Shown: positions 16,401 through 25,830, counted from the stretch's first letter. The stretch: DNA of 64,000 nt from Prevotella sp. E2-28 (GCF_022024055.1 NZ_CP091788.1:496001-560000), one strand, 5' to 3'. Notes: generated from the letters alone by a model not told the origin. A program made the numbers and translations.

Positions 16401-18701
16401 ATCGGCAGCAACAGCACCGTTCTCAGCCTGAGCAATGTTGATAGCGTACTTCGTAACCTTCTCGTACTTCACGTTCTGGAATGACAGCCAGTGGATGTTG
16501 TTGCCTTCAGCCACGTTGAACTTAATCTTCAGTGTGCCGTCTTCAGCAACAGCGCCATAAGCAGTGAACTCCTTAACGAAGAAACGATCGTCCTTTGACT
16601 CATACTTGTCGCCTGTGCAAACATTGATAGCCTTACCATCGTTAGCCTGCAGGGTAACACCATTGGCAGACTCAGCAGTCTTGTCGGCAGGTGCAACGCG
16701 TACCCAAGCAGTTACGCCATAGTAGCCAGGCTCCAGACCGGTCATTGTAGCGGTGAGAGTCTTAGCTGCGAGTGGGTTGCCAAAGTACTCGAAGAAAGGA
16801 ACCTTGAAGTTAGAACCGTCGGTCTCGCCTTCGTTGCTCCATGTATTAATATAATAAGGTGCATCCTGGAAGTCGGGGTTGGTGTCCCATGCAGAGAGCA
16901 GGAAGTTATCAACGGTGGTGTTAGCCCTCCAGCCAGTTACCAGGAATGGATCCTGCAGAGCAGCAGCCTCAGCCTTAGTGATAGTGCCTTCGTTATACTT
17001 TACAATCCACTGGTTGTAGTAGGTATCGTAAGCCTCAGCAGTATAAACGTTAGTCTTGCTGATCAATGCAGACATCTTAGCCAGTTTCTCCTTGGCTTCA
17101 ATCTGTGCCTCAGCCTTCTCAATGACAGCCTTCAGCGTAGTGATAGCATTGTTGATTTCATCGGCAGTAGTAACGTTTGCCGAGTTCACCCATGCAGTCT
17201 GAAGATCTTCCTTTACAGTCTGATTTTCTACCTCGTTCATCAGGTCTAAAGCCTTGTCGCGCAGCTCCTCAACCTGTGAAACAAGTGCCTGAGCCTTTGC
17301 ATCAGCAATAGTGGTCTGGCCATAGTAAGTCAGCACGAAGTTATCCCAGATACACCACAGGGCGGTGTTACCTTCCAGCTTAGCACCGATGGTCAGTGTC
17401 TCGCCATCTTGCACCTCAAAGAAGATAGGATCGATGGTGTAAAGACCTGCAGAGAATGACTTTGATGCATCGGTCATGCTGTTCTCAGAACCAGTCTTGA
17501 GAGGGAATACCTGTGTAGCATTGTTAGCATAGAATACGGGCAGGTGATCGTTGTCAGTGCCATCCTGACGATAGAAGCCTTGTGCAGTGAGAGCATAAAC
17601 ACCCTTAGGGGCACCCTGAAGTACCTGGCTCAGTGTAAATTCTGAATGATAAGACTCTGCGCAGTTGTTACCAACAGAACCTTGGTTGTCTTCACCGCCA
17701 GAGAGGGCGATATTGCCTGTTACATTCCATCTGTCCTGATAGCGGTTGTTGCGACCAAAGTCGTGGTCCTCAATGAGAACAGTAGCATCTGCGGGCTCAG
17801 ATACAGTTGCTGTAGCCAGCGCACTCTTAGCCTCGTCAAGAGGAATAATCATCCAAATGGCTTTCTCATCAGTAGCAGCAAGCTTTTTGCCCAGTACGGT
17901 AGTTGTGCCGTCCCAGCCATAGTATTCCTCGCCATTAGCGATAGTATAGCCATAGACAGGAATGGTCTCTGCTTCGTCTTTGAAACCAATAGGCTCCTCA
18001 ATCTTCTTAATAGTAAGAGCTAAGGGGCTCTTAGTGTCCATGTAGTCACCGTCAAAATAGTAGCCACCGTTGTTGTTGACCTGTGTCTCCATTTTGTAGG
18101 TGCCATCCTCGTTAACGTCGAGCTTTACGTACTCAGGATGAGGAACGAGTGAAGCTTGTGTACCCCAGTTGTTAGCTGCACCCCAGTACTTTTCAGAAGC
18201 AGTATTGATGATCAGATACTTCTGATAGCCGAAACCATCGAAGGGAACCAGCTTGATGACTTGATCATCCAAGGCTGTTTCAGCACCTGCGGTGCTGGTG
18301 GTCAGCTTAGAGTTAGCCAGCGAGATGGTGCCGCCTTGGAAAGATGCGTCCACCTTCAAAGTCAGGTTGATAACATCGCCATCAGCAATAGGCTTGCCTG
18401 CCAATGACAGCAGGGCCACGCGGGTAGCTCCGCCCTCCAGTGTGTTCTTGTAGAACTCAACGTCGGTGTTGGCAGCTGCTATACCTTCAAGCGTAATGCC
18501 TTCACTCAGCGTGATGTCAGTTTGAACACCATAGATGGTTTGTTCTGCGGCAGCAGCAACCTGAATAGCCACCACCTTCGATTTGCCCGGTATCAATGTG
18601 GGGTCGGCAACGGTGAGCGACTGTGCAGTCGCTCCCGTTATACCGGCTACCATCATGAGCACGAACATCGAGAACCATTTGGAAATCGTGTTTTTGTTCA
18701 T
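13488..18701 (-). CDS. giant secreted protein: N-terminal cohesin-like domain, InlB-like repeats, DNRLRE-like domain, sorting domain (1,737 aa)
   Basis: A signal peptide (MNKNTISKWFSMFVLMMVAGITGATAQ) is followed by a cohesin-like beta sandwich at about residues 28-150 (VQTDITLSEGITLEG, LTLKVDA). A beta module and Ala-rich helices come next. After them is a roughly 220-residue module (about 17060-16450) closely similar to one in the 6587 gene. Two copies of a divergent InlB B-repeat contain AEGETVTL and ATPAEGY (about 16450-16210 and 14470-14230), with a DNRLRE/CBM96-like domain between them (about 16190-15690). A beta-trefoil-like module with GLVGVDYP and FIVAR-like helices follow, then the sorting domain FNLNGQKVNKAQRGLYIING. 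The gene starts 25 bp after the 18727 gene and is its operon partner. Ligand unknown. Confidence 0.87.
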   Translation of the reverse strand: MNKNTISKWFSMFVLMMVAGITGATAQSLTVADPTLIPGKSKVVAIQVAAAAEQTIYGVQTDITLSEGITLEGIAAANTDVEFYKNTLEGGATRVALLSLAGKPIADGDVINLTLKVDASFQGGTISLANSKLTTSTAGAETALDDQVIKLVPFDGFGYQKYLIINTASEKYWGAANNWGTQASLVPHPEYVKLDVNEDGTYKMETQVNNNGGYYFDGDYMDTKSPLALTIKKIEEPIGFKDEAETIPVYGYTIANGEEYYGWDGTTTVLGKKLAATDEKAIWMIIPLDEAKSALATATVSEPADATVLIEDHDFGRNNRYQDRWNVTGNIALSGGEDNQGSVGNNCAESYHSEFTLSQVLQGAPKGVYALTAQGFYRQDGTDNDHLPVFYANNATQVFPLKTGSENSMTDASKSFSAGLYTIDPIFFEVQDGETLTIGAKLEGNTALWCIWDNFVLTYYGQTTIADAKAQALVSQVEELRDKALDLMNEVENQTVKEDLQTAWVNSANVTTADEINNAITTLKAVIEKAEAQIEAKEKLAKMSALISKTNVYTAEAYDTYYNQWIVKYNEGTITKAEAAALQDPFLVTGWRANTTVDNFLLSAWDTNPDFQDAPYYINTWSNEGETDGSNFKVPFFEYFGNPLAAKTLTATMTGLEPGYYGVTAWVRVAPADKTAESANGVTLQANDGKAINVCTGDKYESKDDRFFVKEFTAYGAVAEDGTLKIKFNVAEGNNIHWLSFQNVKYEKVTKYAINIAQAENGAVAADLNGAAEGETVTLTATPAEGYIVDEAHVTYGENQEVELTVNAEANTATFTMPAADVNVAITFKAGQVGPVISATLEHTASSYCGGDAEVYISKVDAETEHVNNNMFNATWQGAAYAEFSFAGVPANATITEAKLTFKGIGESRNARNTDVMLVNAGETLDYTALAAGTAKVNLDATNIQSVSFPKGSSEVFTIDATEQLNALVAGGQRYAIFKFTNNPGGGDIAGKASEDAPTLVITYELGAPVIANASFEADGEKAASNGPLTLTGWTFAGVDTQFNNTEIRAAESTSTTSQFGTSAPKDGNYALFFRHGWNGNGNTITITSDALTEIPSGDYLLSVAYKQHYSYDNTTSDNTFVKLAMVNGEDVLGSAQSPAAAGVSGASADATYFNDAEWSTLEVPFSLDKAVAAGSQVVITLNAGGQRRSDFFIDNVTLVKVPGIEVALKELDKAIAAAQAQAATYTIGEGLFMYAASEIEPLTRAIATAQEAYTAAESKDAVVTATTTLNQFVAAFAPVATLPDAEKEYTFFNKQAQRYMTLSAEGISIAEEPYNLKFEAAEGGKYYVTDGTNYVGLAGTDNWSMTSAADKKEALTISATFVGSEAYYTLAESKGLVGVDYPKKDNMGCWANKGTGDGDAVLWSIAEKKDRFAITIAETQNGTAVAKPTTAAEGETVTLIATPAEGYMVDKVNVTYGESQEVELNKNATADTITFVMPASAVTATFTFKLTPIATAKAALEATLAAAKAIETEGKNGADALAAAITPAETALNAADATVESLTAAKEALAQAISVFNKANLDADLIEIAQNQGMDIQDGATRATLVEGEGYNTYTTDDQVCVIFKMYDVNVKDCDYVLVKFAEPVPAGIKIAFWAQSGTANVDVPVGATEYKYVFAEDNQCAIANDILPQITLLTLWNVQTVKVEGVYKHNTVIATGINTIANDAQKNVIFNLNGQKVNKAQRGLYIINGKRVMVK

Positions 18702-18726
18702 CTTGGTTATGTTTTTAGTTATAAAA

Positions 18727-21700
18727 TTACTTTACATATACTTTCTTCACCTTACCATCGGCAGTGCGAACAACGTTCATGCCCTTACGCACCTTGTCGT
18801 TCTTGATACCGCCCACGGTATAGCTCTCCACGTTGGTAGCACCAGCATAGATGCCCTTGATACCAGTGGTCTCACCGAAGCCGAGTGCATAAGCACGGGC
18901 AGCAGCGTCAGCAAACTCAATATTGGTGATATTAACGTTTGCGTTGCCAGTGATGTCGAGTGAGAAGAGTTCACCCTCATTACCCTCGATAGCGGCATTG
19001 CCGGCAGAGAAGGCGATGATACGGTAGGTGTTGTCAGCGATGCGGTTGTAAACAACCTGCAGACCAGCAGCACGCTCAGCCAGTGATACACCGTTCAGCA
19101 TAGCGCCGTTAGCCAGTGTGACATCCATCTGGAAGCCCACGAACTCAGTGGTGTTCATCAGTTCAAGTGCATTGCCATTCATGGTCAGGAAGTTAACAGC
19201 CTCCATGTCGCTACGAGCAGGAGCTTCTGGTGTGATTTCCAGTGCGATGTTCACGATACCAACAGCGTCGCTCACGGTGATGCTGTTAGACTTGTTCACG
19301 TCGGCAGCCTTGAATGCCTTCTCTGAAGGAGTTTCCTTCTCCAGTGCGAAGTTAACTGCAGCCACAGCGTCGGCAGTGGTCACGGTACCATCAAGAGTAG
19401 CATCACCAGCGAGGATAAACTCGTCAACCTTAGCATACTTCACGTTACCAGCGATGAACCAGCCATTACCAATGTGTGCAGGGTTGTTGACAGTCAGATT
19501 CAGTGTGCTGTCTTCGCCTACGAAGGTATAAACCTCAGCAAGGTACTTACCTTCATCGAACTTAGCCTTGGCCTGAGCCATAGAGTTAGGATCATTGCCA
19601 TCACCCTTGTCGGCAGCCCAGCTCTTCACCTGAACCTTGTTACCATTAGCCTCAAGATATGCCAGTACGGTGTTGTAACCAGTAGCATAACGAGCTGCGC
19701 ATTCATCACCGCTACCATTACGATAGAAGGCCTGGATGCTTACCTTGTAGAGACCAGAAGGAACCTTCTTGATAGCCTGCTTGTAGTTACCAGTTGCCTG
19801 CCACATCTCAGTACCGTTGGCATTTGTTGCAGGCTGGTTGTTCTCTGTGCGAACAACAGTCTGTGTCCATGCGTTACCAGAAGTGAAGCTTACAAGTGTA
19901 GGCTCAGCAACTTCGAGCTTAGCATCCTCTGCAATACCAGCTGCAGTGAAGGCCGTGGTCTTCTGAGTTGCCTCATGTCTTGCAACGATAATGTCGCGCT
20001 CTTCCTTGGTTACAAGCTGCCATACGGTCTGTGCATCATCGGTGTAGTTGTCGTCCTTAATAGCATTACCTGCCACGCGGAACTTGTCTGCACCATCATT
20101 CAGGTATACATAAACCAACTGATTATTGGTTGTGTTGGTCAGTGTAATGCCACCTTCTACCTTAGTAATAGAATAGGTGCGTACATTGCCTCCAGTTGCA
20201 TCAGAATACATCCAAGCGTCAAAGCCATAAGCGGCACCATTGTCGAAACTGCTCAGCTTATAGCTTGCTTTAGCCAAATCAGTAACAGTAACATTCATGG
20301 CTACGCCATAGTCATCAACCATAGCAGCGGTACCGTAAGCATTACCACGGCTCAGGAACTTCTGAGTCATTGGGTTGAATACGTAGTAAGTACCCTCAGC
20401 AACAGGCAGGTTAGCGGTCAAGAATGCTGTCTCAGCAGCTTTCAGAGCCTCAACTATTGCATTGATAGCAGTTGCATCAGTAGAAGTCAGCAGAGCCTTT
20501 GCATCTTCGATAGCAGCGTTAAACTCAGTCAGACCTTCGGTGCGTGCCTCAGTCTTCAGAGCCTCAGCCTTTGCAATCTCAGCCTGCAAATCCTCAATTG
20601 CTGCAGCAAAGAATGATTTGTAAGTAAGTGTCAGATTGTCGAAGAATACTTTTGCATGATTACCAGAACCTGAATCGCCTGCAGCGCCGCCAATCTGGAA
20701 TTTACCCTCTGTATCTTCATTAAGGGTGAATGTTACTTCATCTGTAACCCATGCTTTTGATGCAAATGAGGTCTTAGAAGAAATGTAAGGGCTACCTTCG
20801 GTTGGAATGAATCCTAATTTTGAAGTGAATGCGGTTGCAGTATGTGCATTGTAAGCAGCAACCTTTAATGTATACACACCTGCAGGAAGGGTAATAGCAG
20901 CAGATTGATATGCAATTAATCCGCTCCATCCGACAGAGATACCCAGTGCTTTTCCTGCATTACCCTCGTTATCAGTTGCAGGAGCACTTGCACCATTCAC
21001 CTGACCTGTGCTACCATAAGCAACGATAGCAGAACTACTCCATGCGGCAGAATTGGTGTTCTTCCATCCTGTTGATTCGTAATTAACACTATTTGCACTA
21101 CTACCTGCTGCCCAGTTTGTTGTTACAGCATCTGAAAGTTCAAAACCGGGATTTGTAAGCATTGCTGTAGAAGGAACAACGATGACAAAGTCCTCGGTCT
21201 TGCTCTCACCACCGAAGATGATGGTCTTTGTTACTGTAGTATGACCAGGAGCAGTTGCAATAGCAGTGTAATCGCGAGAGTTCTGAATGACGTTGATGCT
21301 GTAAGCACCCTCGGCATCGGTAGTACCAGTGTACTGAATGTCATCACCATCAGTGCTAATCAGAGTAACGGTAGCACCCTCAACAGCAGCACCCTCAGCG
21401 TCCTTAACGGTACCAGAGATGGTAGTTGTTGTTGCCTCCAAAGTAAAGTGGATAGCGGCAGGCGTTATCTTGCCGAATGCATCGGACAGAGTTGCAGCAT
21501 CTTTTTTACGAGTATAGCAGAAGTCAGAAGACAATGTTGACTTCTCAAAGTAAGCAGCCTTGTAACCGTCTACATATGAGTGCATGTAGATAACAAGTGA
21601 CTTTCCTGCCTCGTAAGTAAGAGGATTAGCGGTGAAGTCGAGAACAATCATGTCCTCCATCTCACTAGATGAACCAACCTTAGCCCAAGTATAATCCTCG

Positions 21701-24700
21701 TCAATCAGCTTGGTCATACCATTATCAGCAGCTGCATAAGGATAGTCTGTTGCAGGCTGAGCAAGGGTCTGATCATCAGTCCACTTATAGTAAACTTGGA
21801 ATGAAGTTGTCTGCTCGTCAGAAGTCTTATACCCCTTATAGGTAATCTTCTTAATCTTTGAACCTGCGTTCAGACCGGCTGCAGCCAATGCATCTGCATT
21901 ATACATCGTGATAGACTCACTATTCTTATAGTTCAGATATACAGGCACGTCACCTGTTGTGCCGTTTGTTGCCATATCTGCCTCGCTCTTAGCAACTTCC
22001 TCTGCGAATACAACATCCACGGGATCGGTCTTCACGCTGTAGTCACCAGCCTTCACCTCTATATATACAGGGAAGGTACCAGCCTTCGGGCTCTTGAAGT
22101 TGACAGAAATCTGAGTACCAGCGTCGCTGAGCTTATTCTTAGTAGGCAGAGCAATAGCGGTACCTGTACCGGCAGCCTTGCCATCAACATAAGCAGTTAC
22201 GGTGTAGCTGTCAGCAGCCTCTTCAGCGAGACCCAAGTTCAGAATATTAACTGTAGCAGTAGAAGCAACATTCTGCATAGCCTCGGCAGGAACATTGCTT
22301 GAAGCAACCATCCAGTCGTGAGCCACAGCAGCAGCCTTCAAACCATAAATCTCGTCAACGTAAGGACGTCCGCTAATCTGGAAGCCGAAGAAGTAGTCAC
22401 CTGCAGCGGGAACAGTTACCTCGAAGGTCTGGAAGTCGGTTGTCATCGGATTGGTCTCATCCTGACCACTAACAGCGAATAGAGAATCACGTGTAGTACC
22501 CTCCTCTGCATTCAGAACTTCTTCGCGGGTAGCAGCGGCATAAACCACAACCTTACCCTCGCTCCAAGTTGAGTTGTAGAGCTTTGCATCGAACATCAGT
22601 TTCTCACCAGCAGCTGCAGTCAGTTTTGGTGTGACGAAGATGTTCTTTGTTGTGCTTGAAGATGTGATAGCATAATCGCCAGAGTTTACATAAGTGGTGC
22701 TGACATTGTCCTGATATACAGAACCAGCAGGCCACTGGTCGCTTTCGCCACCAAAGTTTGCATACCACTTAGTAGGATCAAGTTTCGTAGCACTGATTGG
22801 CAAGCTAAAGGTCTTGTCACCGCTATAGGTGATTACCATGTTGCCACTATAGGTGCCAGCTGCTGTTCCTGTGAAATTGATAGAGAGAGCCTTAGAAGAA
22901 GCATCGATACCTGAGTTCTCGCCATTAAATGCTGCTACGGTGAATGGGAACTCTGTTTCTGTAGTGAAGCCCTCTGGCAGGCTGATGCTGTTAACAGTCA
23001 AATCTGCAGAACCCCAGTTGAAGATAATGAAGCTCTTAGGAGTAGCAGCACCGTTAAGCTTTCCGAATGCGATAGGAGCAGTACGGTCTGTTGGCTCATA
23101 CCACTTGCTGCTGGGCTTGCTGTCCAAGAAGTGGAAGATGGCCTCATTGGTTATAGTCAGATCGAATGGCTCAGACTCAAACTTCGTGCCGTCGGTGAAC
23201 TCGAATACGACCTTTGTTCCAGGATAAGCAGTAGTGCTCTCTACAGTAGGTGTCCAAGAGAACGAGAATGTCTTTGATGAATTAGTACTTGCTGTCAAAG
23301 CGACGGGAGTACCCTCAGCCAAAACAGTCTCGCCACATACATACTTCACGGTGTAAGCATCGGCTGTCTCGTCAGTCAAAGGAATGATGTCAACGCTAGG
23401 TTTAGAAAGGGCAGTGCCGCTCTTCTCCTTTGCGTTAGGCCAGCTAACCTCCTTGATGTAGAGGTCATGAGCCACGTTAACTTTCTCAAGACCAATAATG
23501 TTGTCAATAGCTGATGATGAACCATAAAGAGCAAATGCCACATAGTAATCACCCTCATTGGCAAATGTGATAGTCTTGGTTGTCCAAGTACTAGCTGCCT
23601 CAGAATTGTCTGTTGCGTTATAAGTATAAACAGCTACAGTATCGTTCCAGTTCTTACGGTCGGTAGAAACAAGGACTTTAACAAAATAAGCGTTACTTGA
23701 GCTATATCCTGCCTTTACATCGAAAGCAAGTTTTTCACCGGCTGCAGCGTGCAGCTTTGGAGTGATAAACTTATTGTTATTTGTTTTATAACTATCAGAA
23801 TTATAACCCTTCAGATAAATATTGTATTTGCCATCGGTGGTTTTATTGTCCCAATCGGTAGTGATACCACTTTCTTTAATAGCGCCTGCGGGGTAAACGG
23901 CAGTGCTAGTCGTGTTATTATAATCAGCAGTCCATGTGTTCTCGCCAATAACGGTTGCAGAGAAAGCAAGTGTATAAGTCTGCTCAGCACCAGTCTTGTC
24001 AAGATAAACAATAGCAAGATTTCCTACAAAGGTGCCATTGGCGGTTGCGTCCTGTGTAATGTTCAAAGCCTGGGCAGTTCCTTTTGCAATCACCAATCCC
24101 TCGGCCGGAATTACAGGCATATTTGCTGAAGTAAAGCCTTCTGGCAAAGTAATGCTCTTGATAGTCAGAGGAGCAGTACCCGTGTTGGCTATCTCAAAGT
24201 TCTTTGTCGTACTTTCTGTAATGGTACCCCAAGACTGAGCAGTAGTAATGCTGCTGGTAGAAGTACTTTCGGCTGCACGGAATACGAATACAGGCTCATA
24301 AGCTGCATAAGTAGACTGTGCACGCTGGACGATAGAACCAAAGAGGTTCTCCTTCAAGTTCATGTTGATATAGGTGTAGCTGTTAGGCCAGATAGAAGCG
24401 TCTACTTCTGCAGAAACTACGAATTCAGCTGAAGTAGCACCCTTTGCAAGATCCTGAGGAACGGCTACTGTGCTATAAACCTCACCTGTAGTGCCATTGA
24501 TAATTGACACGCTAAAGTTCTCGGTTCCCTGAGTCAGATCTACGTCACCTGTGTTTGTAACAGTAACAGTATAGCTTACGAGTACTTTGCCGTTAGCCTG
24601 CTGTTCCCACTTGATTGTTCCTGTCGTTGCTGTAGGAACTGCAGAAGCAATAGTAATCTTTGGCTCAGGAACAATGGTAGCATCTGTGGCTGAGAAGTTA

Positions 24701-25698
24701 TCCAGCCATACATAAGAGCTGCGGATACCAATACGCTCACCTGCTTCAGCTACAGGAATAGTAATGGTGGTGTAGTCTGTAGCGTTGATAGCGGATACAT
24801 CTACGGTAATTTGCTCTCCGCGTGTGAATGTGCCATCTCCGTTGTCTGTTATCTTAAAGAAAGACAACTGTGGGGTATAATAGCTTGCAGTAGTTTTTGC
24901 AGCAATCGTTACAGTTCCCTTCACTACTGGAGTTACCAACAGGTCGTAGATGCTGTTGCTGTTCTGATTGGTGCTGCATGACAAAGCGCCACTTCCATCC
25001 ACACCGGCTGTCTCAGAATAACTGTAACTTGGATAGGATGTATTACCAGTCCAACTATCTTCATATGAGCCTACGATATGTCTCCAGTTTGAAGCCACCT
25101 GGAATGCGTGGTCACTAGTTGTAATTGAAGTGTTGAAATCAACGGCGTAGTTGGTTACAATGTTGTCACTACCACTACTAGTGGTCACTTTTTTGTAAAG
25201 CTGAATAGCTTCCTGACCATTATTTTTGTAATAACGGAAACGCTCCTGATTGGAAGCCTTATTATACCTTAGAGTCATTGTGCTTCCCTCATACACAGCA
25301 GAAATGACTGCATCTCCATTGTCGTTAATGGCGAATGAGTTTTTGTAGGCACTGGCATCAGCATTCTGCTTTAGGCCATTGCTATTGGAAGTTATTCCAA
25401 TGTACAGGCCAGATGCACTCTTCAGTGTACCCTTGGTCCCGTCAATCGTAAAGACTGCGGCATCAATTGCATTAGATGATACAATCTTATCATCGCTAAT
25501 GGTTACGGCAACAGTATTACTTTCTGCATCCAATGTTTTCAATGCACCATTGAATGCAACGTTCCCGGTTTCATAGACTATCAGGTAGTCTCCATCGGTA
25601 ATGTCCGATGTCTTGGTTACCTTAACGTAGTCTGCGAACGCAGTTCCGCACAACATTACCAACAGCGTGAGCAATGAAAAACGTATTTTCTTGTTCAT
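18727..25698 (-). CDS. giant secreted protein with dockerin and C-terminal cohesin-like domain (2,323 aa)
   Basis: A signal peptide (MNKKIRFSLLTLLVMLCGTAFA) is followed by a module with TSDITDGDYLIVYE common in Prevotella exported proteins. A long series of beta-sandwich choice-of-anchor modules follows, in which AHDW/AHDLYIKEVSWP-type segments recur. A carboxypeptidase-regulatory-like domain (GTVKDAEGAAVEGATVTL, near 21420-21180) and a CBM-like module (about 21150-20610) come next. After Ala/Glu-rich helices there is a type I dockerin at about residues 2094-2155, with two Ca-binding loops, GDATLDGTVTTADAV and ADVNKSNSITVSDAV. The final 130 residues are cohesin-like (FVGFQMDVTL, LFSLDITG) and end in KGMNVVRTADGKVKKVYVK, a degenerate sorting tail. 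First gene of a two-gene operon with a structured leader. Confidence 0.87.
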   Translation of the reverse strand: MNKKIRFSLLTLLVMLCGTAFADYVKVTKTSDITDGDYLIVYETGNVAFNGALKTLDAESNTVAVTISDDKIVSSNAIDAAVFTIDGTKGTLKSASGLYIGITSNSNGLKQNADASAYKNSFAINDNGDAVISAVYEGSTMTLRYNKASNQERFRYYKNNGQEAIQLYKKVTTSSGSDNIVTNYAVDFNTSITTSDHAFQVASNWRHIVGSYEDSWTGNTSYPSYSYSETAGVDGSGALSCSTNQNSNSIYDLLVTPVVKGTVTIAAKTTASYYTPQLSFFKITDNGDGTFTRGEQITVDVSAINATDYTTITIPVAEAGERIGIRSSYVWLDNFSATDATIVPEPKITIASAVPTATTGTIKWEQQANGKVLVSYTVTVTNTGDVDLTQGTENFSVSIINGTTGEVYSTVAVPQDLAKGATSAEFVVSAEVDASIWPNSYTYINMNLKENLFGSIVQRAQSTYAAYEPVFVFRAAESTSTSSITTAQSWGTITESTTKNFEIANTGTAPLTIKSITLPEGFTSANMPVIPAEGLVIAKGTAQALNITQDATANGTFVGNLAIVYLDKTGAEQTYTLAFSATVIGENTWTADYNNTTSTAVYPAGAIKESGITTDWDNKTTDGKYNIYLKGYNSDSYKTNNNKFITPKLHAAAGEKLAFDVKAGYSSSNAYFVKVLVSTDRKNWNDTVAVYTYNATDNSEAASTWTTKTITFANEGDYYVAFALYGSSSAIDNIIGLEKVNVAHDLYIKEVSWPNAKEKSGTALSKPSVDIIPLTDETADAYTVKYVCGETVLAEGTPVALTASTNSSKTFSFSWTPTVESTTAYPGTKVVFEFTDGTKFESEPFDLTITNEAIFHFLDSKPSSKWYEPTDRTAPIAFGKLNGAATPKSFIIFNWGSADLTVNSISLPEGFTTETEFPFTVAAFNGENSGIDASSKALSINFTGTAAGTYSGNMVITYSGDKTFSLPISATKLDPTKWYANFGGESDQWPAGSVYQDNVSTTYVNSGDYAITSSSTTKNIFVTPKLTAAAGEKLMFDAKLYNSTWSEGKVVVYAAATREEVLNAEEGTTRDSLFAVSGQDETNPMTTDFQTFEVTVPAAGDYFFGFQISGRPYVDEIYGLKAAAVAHDWMVASSNVPAEAMQNVASTATVNILNLGLAEEAADSYTVTAYVDGKAAGTGTAIALPTKNKLSDAGTQISVNFKSPKAGTFPVYIEVKAGDYSVKTDPVDVVFAEEVAKSEADMATNGTTGDVPVYLNYKNSESITMYNADALAAAGLNAGSKIKKITYKGYKTSDEQTTSFQVYYKWTDDQTLAQPATDYPYAAADNGMTKLIDEDYTWAKVGSSSEMEDMIVLDFTANPLTYEAGKSLVIYMHSYVDGYKAAYFEKSTLSSDFCYTRKKDAATLSDAFGKITPAAIHFTLEATTTTISGTVKDAEGAAVEGATVTLISTDGDDIQYTGTTDAEGAYSINVIQNSRDYTAIATAPGHTTVTKTIIFGGESKTEDFVIVVPSTAMLTNPGFELSDAVTTNWAAGSSANSVNYESTGWKNTNSAAWSSSAIVAYGSTGQVNGASAPATDNEGNAGKALGISVGWSGLIAYQSAAITLPAGVYTLKVAAYNAHTATAFTSKLGFIPTEGSPYISSKTSFASKAWVTDEVTFTLNEDTEGKFQIGGAAGDSGSGNHAKVFFDNLTLTYKSFFAAAIEDLQAEIAKAEALKTEARTEGLTEFNAAIEDAKALLTSTDATAINAIVEALKAAETAFLTANLPVAEGTYYVFNPMTQKFLSRGNAYGTAAMVDDYGVAMNVTVTDLAKASYKLSSFDNGAAYGFDAWMYSDATGGNVRTYSITKVEGGITLTNTTNNQLVYVYLNDGADKFRVAGNAIKDDNYTDDAQTVWQLVTKEERDIIVARHEATQKTTAFTAAGIAEDAKLEVAEPTLVSFTSGNAWTQTVVRTENNQPATNANGTEMWQATGNYKQAIKKVPSGLYKVSIQAFYRNGSGDECAARYATGYNTVLAYLEANGNKVQVKSWAADKGDGNDPNSMAQAKAKFDEGKYLAEVYTFVGEDSTLNLTVNNPAHIGNGWFIAGNVKYAKVDEFILAGDATLDGTVTTADAVAAVNFALEKETPSEKAFKAADVNKSNSITVSDAVGIVNIALEITPEAPARSDMEAVNFLTMNGNALELMNTTEFVGFQMDVTLANGAMLNGVSLAERAAGLQVVYNRIADNTYRIIAFSAGNAAIEGNEGELFSLDITGNANVNITNIEFADAAARAYALGFGETTGIKGIYAGATNVESYTVGGIKNDKVRKGMNVVRTADGKVKKVYVK

Positions 25699-25720
25699 TT
25701 GGTTTTTGTTTTTTGGTTAT

Positions 25721-25830
25721 TGCGCCTTCTGGTTCGTGAGCGCATGTTTTTAATAGATTGGATTTCGTTTGTGTCCGCCTGCGAACCTTTTGTTATCTCC
25801 CAGTCTTAGTGGTGAGATCAAGCACGACAC
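25721..25830 (-). ncRNA. conserved structured 5' leader (candidate cis-regulatory RNA), copy A
   Basis: Partner of 12601-12709, read on the minus strand. GTGTC (25826-25830) pairs with GACAC (25771-25775). ATCTC/GAGAT (25814-25818 with 25795-25799) closes a hairpin with conserved loop ACCACTAAGACTGG. GGTTCG (25782-25787) can pair with CGAACC (25731-25736), which lies in the loop of a TGCGC/GCGCA hairpin (25740-25744 with 25721-25725). Stem bases differ from the other copy in a compensating way, while the single-stranded ACCACTAAGA is kept. It ends 22 bp before the start codon at 25698, so it could control translation directly. Confidence 0.65.

Noticed and set aside
19474..20616. A 380-codon plus-strand open frame, and other long plus-strand frames at 13629-14669, 29457-30059 and 11528-12073
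   Set aside because: They lie antisense within minus-strand genes that have signal peptides and domains. Their translations are rich in Ser/Leu/Val/Ile/Cys, as expected from the complement of Ala/Thr/Glu-rich genes, and show no domain.
25721..25830. Cobalamin or TPP riboswitch
   Set aside because: The leaders lack the B12-box and the TPP core sequences, and the downstream genes encode surface proteins, not vitamin transport or synthesis. The conserved ACCACTAAGA loop is not a part of those motifs.
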